The translations under genes were made by a program, and so were the position numbers. A stretch of DNA of 64,000 bases from Halicephalobus mephisto (Eukaryota > Nematoda > Chromadorea > Rhabditida > Panagrolaimidae). Of this stretch, positions 12,501 through 24,651 are shown piece by piece; the first letter of the stretch is position 1; every line of letters starts with the position of its first letter. Below the pieces are notes generated by a model. The model was not told the DNA's origin, ran no database searches, and saw nothing but the letters and a program-made list of their open reading frames with translations. Location: positions 310,001 through 374,000 of the forward strand of contig SWDT01000066.1 in NCBI GenBank assembly GCA_009193035.1. Reading direction: 5' to 3'.

Positions 12501-13089
12501 GAAATGAAAGTGAAAGTTTTGTCTGCGAAAAAACCCAAGCACGTTCTTATTAGTCTTAAAAAACTACAAAAAGCGATGACTTAACGTTCAGGAGAAATTA
12601 CAAGACAAAATCTCAGTTTAACAGTTCTGGGAAAGTTTCTTTTTGGAGGATGCACTAGAGGAAGTGAGTCCTGAAATATTGTATTCTCATTATAAAAATT
12701 AATGGAGAATTTCGATGTACCAATTGGTACGAACTTGTCAAGCAGAAAAAAAATACGAAAAAAGACAGTAATAAGCAATAATAACTAGAAAAAAAAGAAA
12801 ATTTCGCTCGATTAGTTATTTTTGTAGAAAATTGGCATTTATGCACACTTAATGAGCTGAGTAATTGTGGTAAAAAGCTTCTGGGGTGAAAAAAGAAAAA
12901 ATTCCTTCAACTGTAAACTTTGATTCTGCTTGTTGACAACAACATTTCGAATTTCTGCACACTATCCAAAATTGTTTAGTGGACCAATTAATGAAAGTAC
13001 CTTTGGTACCCAAGAAATTAACGAAATTGCATTTTCTGAATACTATGTGCATTTAGCATGACGAAAGTTTTATGGGGAAACACAGCTGG

Positions 13090-13218
13090 TAGTGCTTGGA
13101 AATCGTGATTTTCGGAATTTCCTAGACACTATCCACGTTCTTCCCTTTACGATTTGCCTTTGAGTAAGTTTGAACAGTGTCCACGAAACCTCGAAAATTA
13201 CTCCTTTCAGACACTATT
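13090..13218. repeat. Palindromic MITE-like repeat copy
   Basis: Contains GGAATTTCCTAGACACTATC, GAACAGTGTCCACGAAACCT and TTTCAGACACTATTT. Confidence 0.65.
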
Positions 13219-14947
13219 TAATATCATTTCAACATAAAATTCCATTGGAATTATGGAAAATACAAAAGTGGATTAACGTGACATTTCTTTCGAAATTAAA
13301 TCAGATTTGGATATTAATAAGACAAATTCCTTAAGCATCTTTTCTGATAATGCCAAACATACATTGTTCAAGAATTTCTGAATTCGCAGATCGTAAATTC
13401 CCCGAAAATGCACACTAAGGTTTAAAAAACGAATAAGTACCTATAAAGACGAAATTAGCTTTTCTTTGTTTTTTCCGACTCGTAAAGCCATATCTAGATC
13501 ACCCAGAAAATAAAATTGTTTAGAATCACATTGACAAATAATTTGCATGTTTATCTGATTTCCGGCCTTCAGACTTTTGTTTTTTGCAAACCAAAAACAT
13601 CCTGAATTCAGTTTTTGAAAATAAAACTATCCAAGCAGAAATTTTTTAAAACTTGTTATGGTGCAAAACTCCAAAAACCAAGGAGACAGTTTTTTGAATT
13701 TTGATTCGGGTCCAATTGTCACGAGACAAAAATAAAAAATTAAAAAACCAGACGGTTAGTGACCGGGAATGACCTTCATGTTTTTTCTAGAATCCCGTCG
13801 AACTTAAAAAAGTTACAAAAACTTTCGATTTAAAACTAACTCTCAGAAATAAAGGAAATCAAACGATTTCTTTAGTTCGCAAGGTCAAAACATACATCAT
13901 CTTGAATCATTTGTTAAGGACCGGAATTGATGAAACATTCCAAGTTTATGCTTTGATAAACCGGAACGGGCCAACCTAATCATGTGACTGAAAATTGGTT
14001 TGGGTAAAGATTTGAGGTTTAGGTTCGGTTCCATCGGCAGGTTAAGTCTTTTCAATTCCGAGGGGCTGTTCAAACTGCATCAAATGATGTAATTTCTTGT
14101 TCCATGGAGTCGAATTCGTCCCTACAAAAAATGAACAAATTCAGCATACTTTACAGTAACTCGGAAAATCGAGCAAATTAGTAATGAAAATTGCATCCGA
14201 TCATTTCGAAATCCACCGAAATTTCGTTGACAAACTAATATCGTGTATTTTTCGAAATTTTCCGATATTCTTTAAACTTTGTAATTTTTTACTTTTTTGA
14301 TATTTACTACTTTCTTTCCTTCTTAGTATTTTGCAAATATCCGCCAGATTAAATTTTTTGCATGAAAACAAAAATTATAATCATCTGTTTATTGCGTCTT
14401 TTAATCTCCAGGAAATCTTCTTAATAGCAAAACCGTTGAAGTTGTTTTTTACTTTTCATTTCGGAGGAACTCTTATAAAACATTTAAAATCAGGACTTTT
14501 GTATTAGGATCTTTTGGAGTCTGATTTGTTTTCCTAGATTTAATGTGAAACAAAAACAAATGCATTTAAAATCGAATGAGCAAAAGGTGGTCAGATACAC
14601 GTGGGTTATACCGAAAATCAGAAACTGGCCAAAAATGGTACGGACAGGTACTCAAACTTGCAGCGGATTCAAGAAACCTGTCTCAGTTTCTTTTTGATCT
14701 ACTGCCAACTGATTTTTGTGTTTACTGGAGACAGACTGATTTAATCAGAAACAAACTTTAGGGGGTCTTTCGACAAAAAACTGAAATAAAATTGATGTAA
14801 AGAGTGGAGAACGCCACGTTCGAAGTAATTCGAGAAATTGACAAACAAAGGTTTAAAAATAAAAAATAAAACTTACATATCAAGGGTATTCCACGTTCTC
14901 CACTGAAAATACGCAAAGGTTCGGAAAATAAAACAATCTCTCTTATC

Positions 14948-15080
14948 GGTGCAAATCTGAATAGTGAATGAGATTCTCCAGATTTTTGGGCACTATCCAA
15001 ATTTTCCCGAGTGAAATAACAAAAATATATGAAAAACGTCCTGAAAATTCTAAAATTCGTACTATTTAAATACCATCCAT
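14948..15080. repeat. Palindromic MITE-like repeat, degenerate copy
   Basis: Contains CTGAATAGTGAATGAG and GGGCACTATCCAAATTTTCC. Confidence 0.55.
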
Positions 15081-15636
15081 GACTACATCTACTGAAATCC
15101 TACTGAGTCTAATCTAAAGTCACTTTAACTAAGCAATATCCACTATTCGTAATTCCTCACATTCTTTAGAAATTCCTTCTTATCCTTTGAACACATTCTC
15201 ACGGACAAAGTAATCTTTGTTCACTAAACTCCATTCATGGCCTTGATCGAGAAATTTCCAATTCCTTGTTAGTCATCGGTGTACCCAATTCGGAGATCTC
15301 TCCGATAGCCATTTTCTCGAATGAAGATATAGTTCATGTGTGTTCCACATGGTAATAGTGTCCTTTGATCCATTGTTATTTTTCTTTTTAGGCCTAAAAA
15401 GCGCGCCAAATCGCAGACGAAATTGTTCTAGACTGGCACGGAGCCAGTTGTCTGGTTTAGGGAAGAGCCGTGAATGAGTCATCAAGTCCTTGAGTTGCGC
15501 GGAACTGAGCGGCACAGGTTAAGGAAGTACTGAGAAAGTTAAATTCTCAGATTTCGCAACAGTCTTTTTGTCCGAAAAAAGTGAAAGTGCAATAAATGCA
15601 TTCCATCATTGGAGATTACGAAATCAGGGGAATGCT

Positions 15637-18600
15637 TTATGAGAATTTAGGTACAAGAGAGGCAACAGCAACAGAGCAACTGATGATGTTGTTAACGAAA
15701 GGCTGGATGTGAACGGAAAGGGCAAATTGAGCGTTCTTGTTGATGTTCACATGGATGTTCGTCCTCAGAACTTGATCGACTAGTTTCTGTTTCGATTCAT
15801 AAGGACATCTGAAGCCGACAGCACTGACTTTGTAAGAACTCATCAGAGTTCCTAATCGGTACTCCACGTTGATGTCAACAGCATGGGCAGCATCGTATTC
15901 CACGAGGATCTCCCGAAGAGCTCTGAAGTTGAGAAATTAGTCATTTCTCCACAATTAAGGTAAACTTCACCTTGACGCCATCAAGTTCCATTGAGGAATG
16001 GCGTAAGGTCTAGCTTCGTCGAATTTCAATTTTATTTCCCTCTCCAAATTGGATCGAAGTTCGACGAGGATATCTTCATTGACAGCAGTGTAAGTAAGAG
16101 AAGAAGGCTGGACTGAAGTCAGGTCATGACGAGGAGTGCTGAACAGAGGATCCCAGTTGGACTTATTCTGAAAGTTCAGATTCACAAAAGACAGAATTTC
16201 ACCAGTGGAAATTGGACAGTATCCAGAAAAAATAACTTATAGGCTTTCCTGAACATTATTCAGAATTTCACCAGCTTTCGGTGGAGCTTTGGATTGTGTC
16301 CAGGAATTTCGACAAATCATTCTTCCTCCATCGCTATTCAAGTACGAATGTCAAAGATTTATGAGGAACATAATTGCATTTCGAAAACTCACTTTTAAAT
16401 CAAAATCCATCGTCGATGGATGACAGTTCTTCTGGATATTCGCGTAAACGTTATCTGCTGTAATAGCAGATCCAACTGAAATCAACGGACACATGGAGTC
16501 GTTTATCGAATAAACATTCCCATCAGCAGCATTCACCAACAGAGGACTTCCTTGAGGCAACTCCACTAAGATGTAGGCTCCCTTAGGGCCTTCTGGGAGA
16601 GATGTCCCCAACAGAAGAACTGCAGACAAATCTAATTGGAGGAACCAACAGAAGAGCAGAATAGCATGTTCTTCTTCGTCACCACAGCCGATTGTCAGAA
16701 GTTGTTCCGCAGTGGCCCAGACGTCACAGACCCCCGGGAACATTATGGGGTCAGCTACAAAGGGGATACAGCTGACCATATGAGCTGCCAATTGGATTGC
16801 TGCTGTAGTATTTCCGGAATTGGTCAGCAATTCTCTAATATGATGAGGGGGCATCAGAGGCCGGATGTACCTCACCGAAAGAACTCTCTTCCCGAAAGTG
16901 TTGTTGACAAGCCCAACAAATCGGCGATCAGGAAAGAGTTGTTTATTTCTGGAATAAAACTTTTGACATTCGGCGAGGATCTGAAAAAATTGATATTTAG
17001 AAGACCGTTATCGAAGAAACTTACACTTGGTGGTTCAGAAGAAACAAAGTTCTCGTAAGTAGACATAATCGGCGGGATTACCGGAGGGTCCAAAGTTATC
17101 ATCACTTTTAGGAAAGAGTGGTGCTTCAGAAGTCTAGAAAACATATTTATAATTTTATCCAGTATTGTAAACTTGATTAATCACTAAAATAGCAATTTTT
17201 CGAATTCCCCAGATACATTCCTGATTTTCTCAATGGACAACTGCAATAGTAAAAATTAACAGTGTCTGAAAATTCTAACCAACCAATCTTCTCAGTCACT
17301 ATCCAAGTTTACATTAGTACTATTTTCAGTTCAAATAAACTTCAAAATAACTTTTTTTAGTTGTGATCAATCACAAACCTGTATTCACTCGAAAACGATG
17401 GCTCTTTCACAGCAACCACTCCATCCACCTTTCCTAACGAATAGATCGTCGAGAAAGGAATAGCCGTGGATCCCAGCCATCTTCTCTCGATCTGTTCGTG
17501 GATGGTGTTTGGTTCTCTGTCGTCGTGAGGGAGTTTCCTGATTTGCTGATCGTACAAGTTTAGATCTAAGTGATCGGTGATTGTCCTGAGATCTAGTTGT
17601 CCATCTGAAGGTAAAGGTATGTTGATGATCAGTGTCTGCTGCCAGTTGGCGTTCCTTCCACTGACAGTCAAGGTTTGGGTTTTGTTGTTTTGGAACTGAC
17701 ACTCCACCAAAACATGCATCGAGGTCTTGTCTATCCTCTCTGGAAGATTGGAAGCGGATTGGATTCCTATTATCAGCTTCAAATAATTGGTACTTGTTTG
17801 AGTCCTCTTCGCTGGAACCCTCATCGGTTTCAACTTCCTGCTCAAGTCCACTGGACCGAAAAGGCTTCCGAAACCAGAGAAGGTGCTTGGAAGCTCCACT
17901 TCCCTGACTACATCGTGGAAGGTCTTCAACCGACGGTCGTGAGCAAAGGTCTCCACAAGTTGATTCCTAATCATGGCAGCGTATCTGTTCCCGTTCCTCC
18001 TCATGACATCCATGCTAAAGTTGAGTTCGCTCAGGAACTCGTTGTCTCTCGTGTCATCCATCATCCAGAAACTATCGACTTCAGCTGAGTTCATTCCGAT
18101 TCTTTTTTGCTCATTTTTGAAGACAGAAGATCCAGAAAACCTCTTCGTCAAGGCTTCTAGCCTGATATCGTGATGGAATTCTTCATCACTGGTTAGTCGT
18201 AACTCTGAAGGAATCAGTTCAAACGGTAGATCCTCTTCCTCTTTCTTGTGTCTCTGAGAAAGATGCTGAAATCCTCTGACTGTTCCATGACTCCATTTCA
18301 GGTTGTAGAAGACTATTCCAGAAAGATTGGGCGATTCCTTGTTAGCAAGGCCGCAACCAAGGTACTTCGGGGTTCTGAAAATTATTTTAACTGATACAAA
18401 TAAAATGCCGAAAATCAACTCACTTTTCAACCACCACATCGGATCCAAATTCCACTTGGCCCAGTTCGTCATAATGATCTCCTTCGTTTTCTGGCAGAGG
18501 CAAATATACTTTCCCGAGTTCTATCCAGCCCTTGATCGGCTGGAGTTCTTTGACAACGAGATATATCTCGTTAGGAGGCTCATAGACTCTCATCTGGAAG

Positions 18601-20230
18601 ACTTTTCGAAATGCTACAGAGAAATCCGACTGCATCGGAGTTACAGAAGTCTTGCAGACCAGAATGTCGTTGAAGTAAATGAAAATTTGGATTTTGATTC
18701 TTTGCAGAAGATTCTTGGATGTTTTCTGGTTCTTTTCTTCTAGATTTTCGATAAAGTAGAGAGGAAGTCCTTCAAACAAACTCTGCCATTGCTCCTGCAC
18801 TTCTGGAAGGAAGAGTTTCTTCAAAACAAACTTGGTAGATGAAGTTTTCAGTCGTTCTCGTTCACTTCTCAACTCATCCCAAGCTTTGTCTATTTCTTCG
18901 CTTAAGATTCTGTATTCCTCCTTTGCCCCATTTAATTCAGTTTGGAACTCCTTTAGTTTTGTCAGCGAATCCAATCTCTGGCTTTCAGACAGCACTTTCA
19001 GCTCCATTGTCTGTTTGAAGGACTCGAGCTCGTTCCCAACGTCTAAGATCCTTGATCCAACTTCTGTAATTTCGTGATGGAGAGACTTCACTTTCCTCAC
19101 TAGTTTATCTTCATATGTGAACAACCAATGATGGATAAATTCGATTCTGTTCAGATCGAGATCCATCGTAAAGTACTCAGTGTTCTTTTTTGAGTGGGCA
19201 TCCCAGTCGTTCCAATTCACAGCTTTCTGATACTCGGCCATCCCAAAGTCATCCATAGCGTCTCTGTCTATCTAAAGGTGTACTTTCTATATGTCGAACA
19301 ACAAATATGGACTTACTCTCAGAGGTTTATCAATAATAATATCATTTAGCCTGGTTATCGCTTCCTTTGAAGTCGGATAACTAGCTCCTTGTCTTTGGAG
19401 GAAGACACTAAAGTCCCTCTCTGGAGCTGCAGAGAATAAGACATGTCCAGAAGAGTAAGGATCCTCAATCGGTTCATCGAGTCTCTTCCTTCCGTAAGTG
19501 GTAAGCATCGATTTGAACTTCTCTATGTCCTTCTGAGTTTTCGTGAGGGATCGAGAGAAGAAGACTCTCGTGGGCTGTTGATCTTTCTCTTCCTTTTTTA
19601 CAGATGACTTGAACTCAAAGAATTTCTTCTGAAGAGATTCTGGAGCTTCTGAAGTCTTCTCGGAGAGGGAGAATCTCTTTCCTGCCTGAATGCATCTTCA
19701 TACAAAGAAATTCGCACAAAAACCTACTTTAATACTCTCTTCTAGTTGTCTGTCAATGACTTCCTGATCTCCTAGATCTACTTCTTGCTCGGGAGCTTCA
19801 GTCAATGTCTGGCTTCTGAGTAGTCTTTTCGCCAATTGAACGGATCCCCTCTTCTTCTGGACCATGGATTTTGCTTGTTGCCGGATTTTGTGTCTTATAT
19901 GAGCACTGAATTCCATTGACATCAATGTTCTTTTACTGGAAACAGAACTAGCCGATGGACTTTTCGCGCGGTCACTTGAGGACTCCTCGACGAGTTCATC
20001 CACGTTGGAACTTTCTGGAGTTCTCTGAAGTTCACTTTATATAAACTTATCACTTGAAAGCATACCTCGATGGAAACACTATCTCCTGGCTGTGCTACTG
20101 GAGGAGATAGCAGGTGATCGGATGCTGGAGAAGGTTGTCTGACTTCAGAGACTCCTTCAGGATCCTCCGCCCAGGCTTGTTTCGGCATTTTTAGAGGTTT
20201 CGAAGGTCGAGGACGCAACTCTGATTCCAT
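15637..20230 (-). CDS. mks-6: MKS-6 / CC2D2A, ciliary transition-zone protein
   Basis: Scaffold of the MKS module at the ciliary transition zone, the nematode counterpart of human CC2D2A. About ten exons run from an ATG at 20230 to a stop at 15637. In order: an acidic Pro/Ser-rich N-terminus (MESELRPRPSKPLKMPKQAW), a basic segment, a coiled coil (about 19,100-18,800), a C2 domain (about 17,760-17,380, with LKLIIGIQSASNLPERIDKT), and the C-terminal transglutaminase-like region. That region carries VRYIRPLMPP, VSCIPFVADPIMFPGVCDVW, CGDEEEHAILLFCWFLQLD and ADNVYANIQKN, which closely resemble human CC2D2A. The last exon ends in an Ile/Val-rich strand like the CC2D2A terminus. Individual exon limits are approximate. 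The 5' end faces mrps-6, leaving about 225 bp of shared upstream DNA. Confidence 0.88.
16202..16348. repeat. MITE-like repeat within an mks-6 intron
   Basis: Contains TTGGACAGTATCCAG and GGATTGTGTCCAGGAATTTC, ending CATCGCTATTCAAG. Confidence 0.55.
17215..17312. repeat. MITE-like repeat within an mks-6 intron
   Basis: Contains AACAGTGTCTGAAAATTCTA and the family end CAGTCACTATCCAAGTTTAC. Confidence 0.6.
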
Positions 20231-20455
20231 TTTTACTTTACGAATTACCAGTATCCAAAAAGAAAATTTGCATTTCAGGGTTTCCTAGCAACATAAATCG
20301 CCAAAGGCCTCAACAACTCTCACCGCGAAAATCCCCCTTTGCACTCAGCTTTCAACTTTCCTGTTTGGTTTCTACCTTTCTTCAAATCTATTCTTTGTCC
20401 GTGCTATTCCGTTGTTCTGTTTTAGTGTCTTGATCTAGATATCTTCTCATCTACT

Positions 20456-21040
20456 ATGCCATTATATGAAGTCAATATCATCACAAAAGCTCTTTCGAAG
20501 GTAAGTCTTTTTCTAATGAAAAGTCGTTATGTGAACTCTTTTCAGACCGACTTGTTTTCCGTGTTGAAACGTTCAGCAACGACGTTACTGAATCATGGAG
20601 CTGTTATCAAGGATATGAAGTCCTTAGGATATCGAGATTTACCCTTCAAAAGATGGAGTAAGCAGACCAATGAACCCGTTTTCACTTCAAAGTTAGTTTT
20701 GATCAAATTTAGCCAGGACTGATTTCTTTATTTTGACTTTAGTTTCTTCTTGATGAACACATATATGTCCATGGACACAGCAAAAGCAACAAGAGAGATT
20801 CTGAGGAATGACTTAGATTTAGTCCACGTCTCCGTCATCAACCAGAAAGAACAACCCAAAGGCGAGATCGAATGTGACTTTGAGGAGATTCTCAAGCCCC
20901 CAGCTGAACGTGCCTCCGTCAAAGCTCTCCGAGATGGTCAGAAGATCGGTCACTTTACTCGTCAGATGATCTACAAGAGAACTGAGAAAGAGTGGAAGGC
21001 GATTCCCAAATCTTATCCTATTGCTCCTCCAAGGTATTGA
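20456..21040 (+). CDS. mrps-6: Mitochondrial small ribosomal subunit protein bS6m
   Basis: Structural protein of the mitochondrial 28S ribosomal subunit. Three exons (20456-20500, 20546-20691, 20743-21040) with standard GT-AG introns of 45 and 51 bp; joins keep phase and give about 162 residues. The N-terminus MPLYEVNIITKALSK and the following GAVIKDMKSLGYRDLPF and FFLMNTYMSMD segments match the S6 ferredoxin-like fold. A C-terminal extension ends KSYPIAPPRY. Divergent from mks-6 upstream and convergent with ints-8 downstream (about 110 bp between stops). Confidence 0.88.
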
Positions 21041-21149
21041 TCTCCAGGTTATTTAGAATAGGTTCATAAAGTTTGACAATTATGCATCGATCAAATCGAA
21101 AATCTGTGAACAAAGGACCCGGAGCCAGTTTTGTTTGCGACGTAAGCCT

Positions 21150-24100
21150 TCATGGATCAGCAGTTGTTTGTTGCCTCCGGTGTGGAATGATTTTGACATG
21201 ACACTTGTCAGCTGAAATTCCTTCTTTCACTTTCCAGTTGCGCAAATCGAAACCTACCAATTTCTCATGCAACCTCCTGTACGGTGGGATTCTAAAGTAG
21301 CTTCCAGATAACGTTTCATAGACAGCTATGTCTCCAATGAACGGGAAACAGTCACTGAGAGCATCGTGAGAATCCCTCGTGTTCTCAATGATCCTCGGGA
21401 TAAACGGCAATATCTCGAACATCTGGTTGATCAAGTGAGTTGTTACTGCTGCTTCTGTAGGTCTTTTGAATTCCAGTAGACACGTAATGAACTTCTTCCA
21501 AAAGAGGTCATCTATAGCTCCTTTGTAGCAAATCAAAGGAGTACTCAGGTAATTGAAGGAAGCCAAGATGCAGTTAGCGTAAAAGTGAAGAGCAGAGTCG
21601 TATTTCCCCTGGACAAAAGTAAAGTCACCCGTGACTCTGAGCACAAATGGATCTGTCGCCATGAATCTATTAGTTTGAATCAGTATCGTCCTCAGGATGA
21701 CCTCTATCTTTTCTTGGGAGTTCCTCAGTAATTGCCGCATCTCAGTTGGCCCTACACTGAAGTAGGAATCAGGGAAAGTGTAGCAATGACGATGTTGAGC
21801 ATTGGGGACAAGGTAGTGTTGTTCAAAAGATCTGATGCAGTAGTTATAGAACAATACCGTTGAGTTGAGGAGGATTCTGAGTGCCTCGGGATTCTGAAAT
21901 CAGTCACAATTACGCAACTACTCGAAATAGGTCAAAACTCGCCCAAATGAATTCAATAATCTCGAGGAACTCTGACATCCCGAACAATTGGTCTCTCGAA
22001 GGGTCTTGGAGGATAATACTCAAGATTGACAGGTACTTCCTGTTAAAATCATCCCTCAATCTCGTTTCTGGAGGGTTGCTTCTCATGTAATTCGCCAATG
22101 AAGCATAAAACCCATGAATATGGTCGTCTCCACTGAAAAGAAATTAACCAGGTAAAGAAATACTCCCGAACTTACTGTCTAAGAGCCGAGTTGTAAATAT
22201 CATCCAACCGATTGGCATTCAACAACTCTGGTAAATACATCCGATATCCACTCGGTTTCGATCCCAATCTAGCCACACAATTTGCTATCAGATTAATGTG
22301 ATTGTCGATCATCTGAGGATTATGGGGTATCACCGTCGAAAGAGAATGAAGAATTTGTGCGTTGACGATTTCGGCGAAGCAGAGAATAGAAACCGAGTCC
22401 TTGGTTGATTTCTGGATCATTGCCACAAAACTGTCTGCCAATTTTACAAATCTCGCTGGTTGCTGTAAATAATAAACTCAATAGTGTTCATTTACAAATG
22501 AATTACCAATAAAGGTCCTAATTGCTTAAACTTTCCGATAAAAATGAATGCTTTTGTCTGAAATTGTTTCGGCAACTTGTCTCTCACGTACTCTGCTAAC
22601 GGCTGGGGGACCAGTAACTAAAATAAACCAAATAAATGGAAAAATCAGAAGGCAAAACCCACTCTCTCGGGATAGAACTCTTCGCTCGGGTCCGTCTCAA
22701 TTCTGTCGTTGAACACTTTCTTCAAAAGGTCCCCATCCATCACGGCAAAGTAGGAAAACATTGGAGGACCACTCAATTGATATTCTGTAATGTTTCATAA
22801 TCAAAATTTGCCCAATACTTTTTTCTTTTGTTGTCTCGTCCGATTGTGCCTTTCAGAGAAAAAGAGTCCCGTGCGTCCGTCGCTCAAACAAAACCACGCA
22901 ACAGGACCGGCCTTCCGGTTTGCTTGTGAGATGACTTTAGGAGCCCCAAACAGGCGTTCGTCGCCTTCTTAGCTCCTGGGAAGGTCTGAGAAATGGCCCT
23001 AGTACCCTTCAGGAAGGGGACATCCAAGAGGATGTGGAACCGTGCGGGAAGTAGACTGCCCTCTGGTTGTGGACAAGAAGCCTCATGGTGGATCCTATAC
23101 AACTAGGGGTGCATTTGAAATACGGTTCCGGCCAGCGACTTTAGTGCGATAGTCACCCAAACCCAATTCAGACTACTCCATGAGCAGACTTTTTTGTGAA
23201 AAGAAACTCACTTTCAAATTCAGCATCCGTCGGAGCTGGATCATCTGGTTCTCCCGGTTCATCCCCAAATTCTATCTGCCTTATTAGATGCAGAAGGGAC
23301 TCGGCGTTCAACTTTTCCTTAGCACAAGTTTGTGCCCTCTCCTTCAAGATTGCCTGAGTTTTCCTTTTGATCTCCTCGTTTCTGACAAGTCTTCTAGTGG
23401 CGATTCCAAAAGTGGCAAAAAGAGAGTCGGATTTCTTAATGGTAGAGACAAATTCTGGTTCTGGTTTCGGCTGAGGAGGTGTTCCCACTCCAAGGGCAGA
23501 GGCGTAGTACCCTATTTCTTCGACATCAAAGGCAACAAACGGAGCAATGTGCGAAGACAGTGATGTAAAGTCTGGTTTCTCCTGTGCTAGCTGAAATAAT
23601 CAATGGGAGGTGAAGCAAGCTAATGATAAATCTCACGTGTGAAGCCAAGGCTCTGGAAGATTTGATATGTCTCGAAGAAAAATTGGCCACCAGTAGTTCG
23701 TACATGGTCTTCCATCGGACGAACTTGATTGGAACAGCGACATCAGAGGCTTCAAAGTCCGGCTTCCAGTCTGGCTCCCACAGCATCAGGCTGTTTTCCT
23801 TCTTCATCGGATTCTGGTTCAGAAAGCACTCAATTGTCGGGATTCTTACTTTTTCGAGCTTCGAAGACAACAGTTTCTGCATGAAACACGCAGCTAGGGC
23901 AGTGTAATTGCTGGCAGCATGAACACACTTTCCATGGGCATCGGCCAGGACTAAAGAGTTGTCCACCAGAGCCCAAGGGTTAGATACAGTCTGTTTCGCC
24001 AGGACAATCGGAAAGTGAGAGGTCTTGTTGATGAACAGCAACCACCTGGCGCAGATCCACGGAGCAAAGATGTTGTCTTCTGTGAAAGTCTCAATGGGTG

Positions 24101-24651
24101 TTTCAAATAGAGGAAGAAAAAAGTCCACATCTGAAGTGGTGAGAAATTCCGTTCTTTCCGGAAACGTGTAAATGACGAGCTGTCGAAGAAGAGTCCGTAG
24201 TCTGGTTGAGTGAACTCTGAAAAGGGGTAACAGGGGGCTCCAATGACCTTTGTAACACTAAACAAACCCTTTAGCTATCCTTTCCAGATCCCAATTCATA
24301 TGAGCAAGAATTCCCAGAGAGCAGATGGTGGAATCGTCTTTTCGGAGCCTCAGTGGGCCGATGGAATCTAAAACTTCCATATATCAATCGAGTTTTAAAG
24401 GAGAACCCCTACCTTGATCGGCATTCTGCATGTCCTTTTCACATGTCTGAGCGGTCTTCAGATAGCACTTGATCATATTATAGCCAAAGTCATCTAAACA
24501 AGAATTACGTAACTGACAAATGAACTTAACAGAGCTCACCATCAGAGTGCTTCAGATTTTCGTTCAACCTTTCCCGATCCACAAAACACTCAAAGTGTTG
24601 TCCATCCGCCCCCGCTACTGAAGACGGAAGGTAATCTATGGATGTGTCCAT
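21150..24651 (-). CDS. ints-8: Integrator complex subunit 8
   Basis: Subunit of the Integrator complex, which cleaves snRNA and promoter-proximal nascent RNAs and recruits PP2A. About nine exons run from the ATG at 24651 (MDTSIDYLPSSVAGADGQHF) to the stop at 21150. Matches to human INTS8 recalled from memory include ILAHMNWDLERI near the start, the C-terminal helical repeat region (FVQGKYDSALHFYANCILAS) and DSHDALSDCFPFIGDIAVYE, equivalent to the human NSHDAMDSYYDYIWD region. One intron (about 23,211-22,785, 427 bp) is much longer than its neighbours because it contains the RNase P RNA gene on the opposite strand. Exon limits away from that intron are approximate. Confidence 0.85.
22917..23190 (+). 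ncRNA. rpr-1: RNase P RNA
   Basis: RNA subunit of nuclear RNase P, which matures tRNA 5' ends. Conserved region I is nearly identical to the human H1 RNA motif: CTGGGAAGGTCTGAGA at about 22,976. The 3' block has GGCCAGCGA (23,130) and CCCAATTCAGACTACTC (23,162), both found in H1 RNA. The ends pair as P1: GTTTGCTTGTG (22,918-22,928) with CATGAGCAGAC (23,179-23,189), 11 bp including G-U pairs. P2 is TGACT (22,932) with AGTCA (23,151). P3 is a stem-internal loop-stem between AGGAGC and GCTCCT with an inner GGCG-TTCG-TCGCC hairpin. A run of six T follows directly as a Pol III terminator. Length is about 275 nt, normal for metazoan RNase P RNA. It sits in an ints-8 intron in antisense orientation. 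Confidence 0.95.
23190..23195 (+). terminator. Pol III terminator of RNase P RNA
   Basis: Six consecutive T residues begin immediately after the 3' P1 strand. They lie only about 16 bp before the ints-8 intron donor, which is read on the other strand. Confidence 0.85.

Larger units (their letters stand above)
9521..15636. other. Gene-poor region with one GC-rich block and MITE copies
   Basis: No supported protein gene. A GC-richer block at about 9780-10330 contains several short hairpins (see findings) and may be a structured RNA or an old insertion. Copies of the palindromic repeat occur at about 13090-13218 and 14948-15080. The remainder is AT-rich sequence with long A and T runs and only short frames. 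Confidence 0.5.

Noticed and set aside
16636..17058. 140-codon plus-strand frame
   Set aside because: Antisense shadow of mks-6 exons encoding conserved CC2D2A sequence.
17675..18088. 137-codon plus-strand frame
   Set aside because: Antisense to the mks-6 C2-domain exon; no family resemblance.
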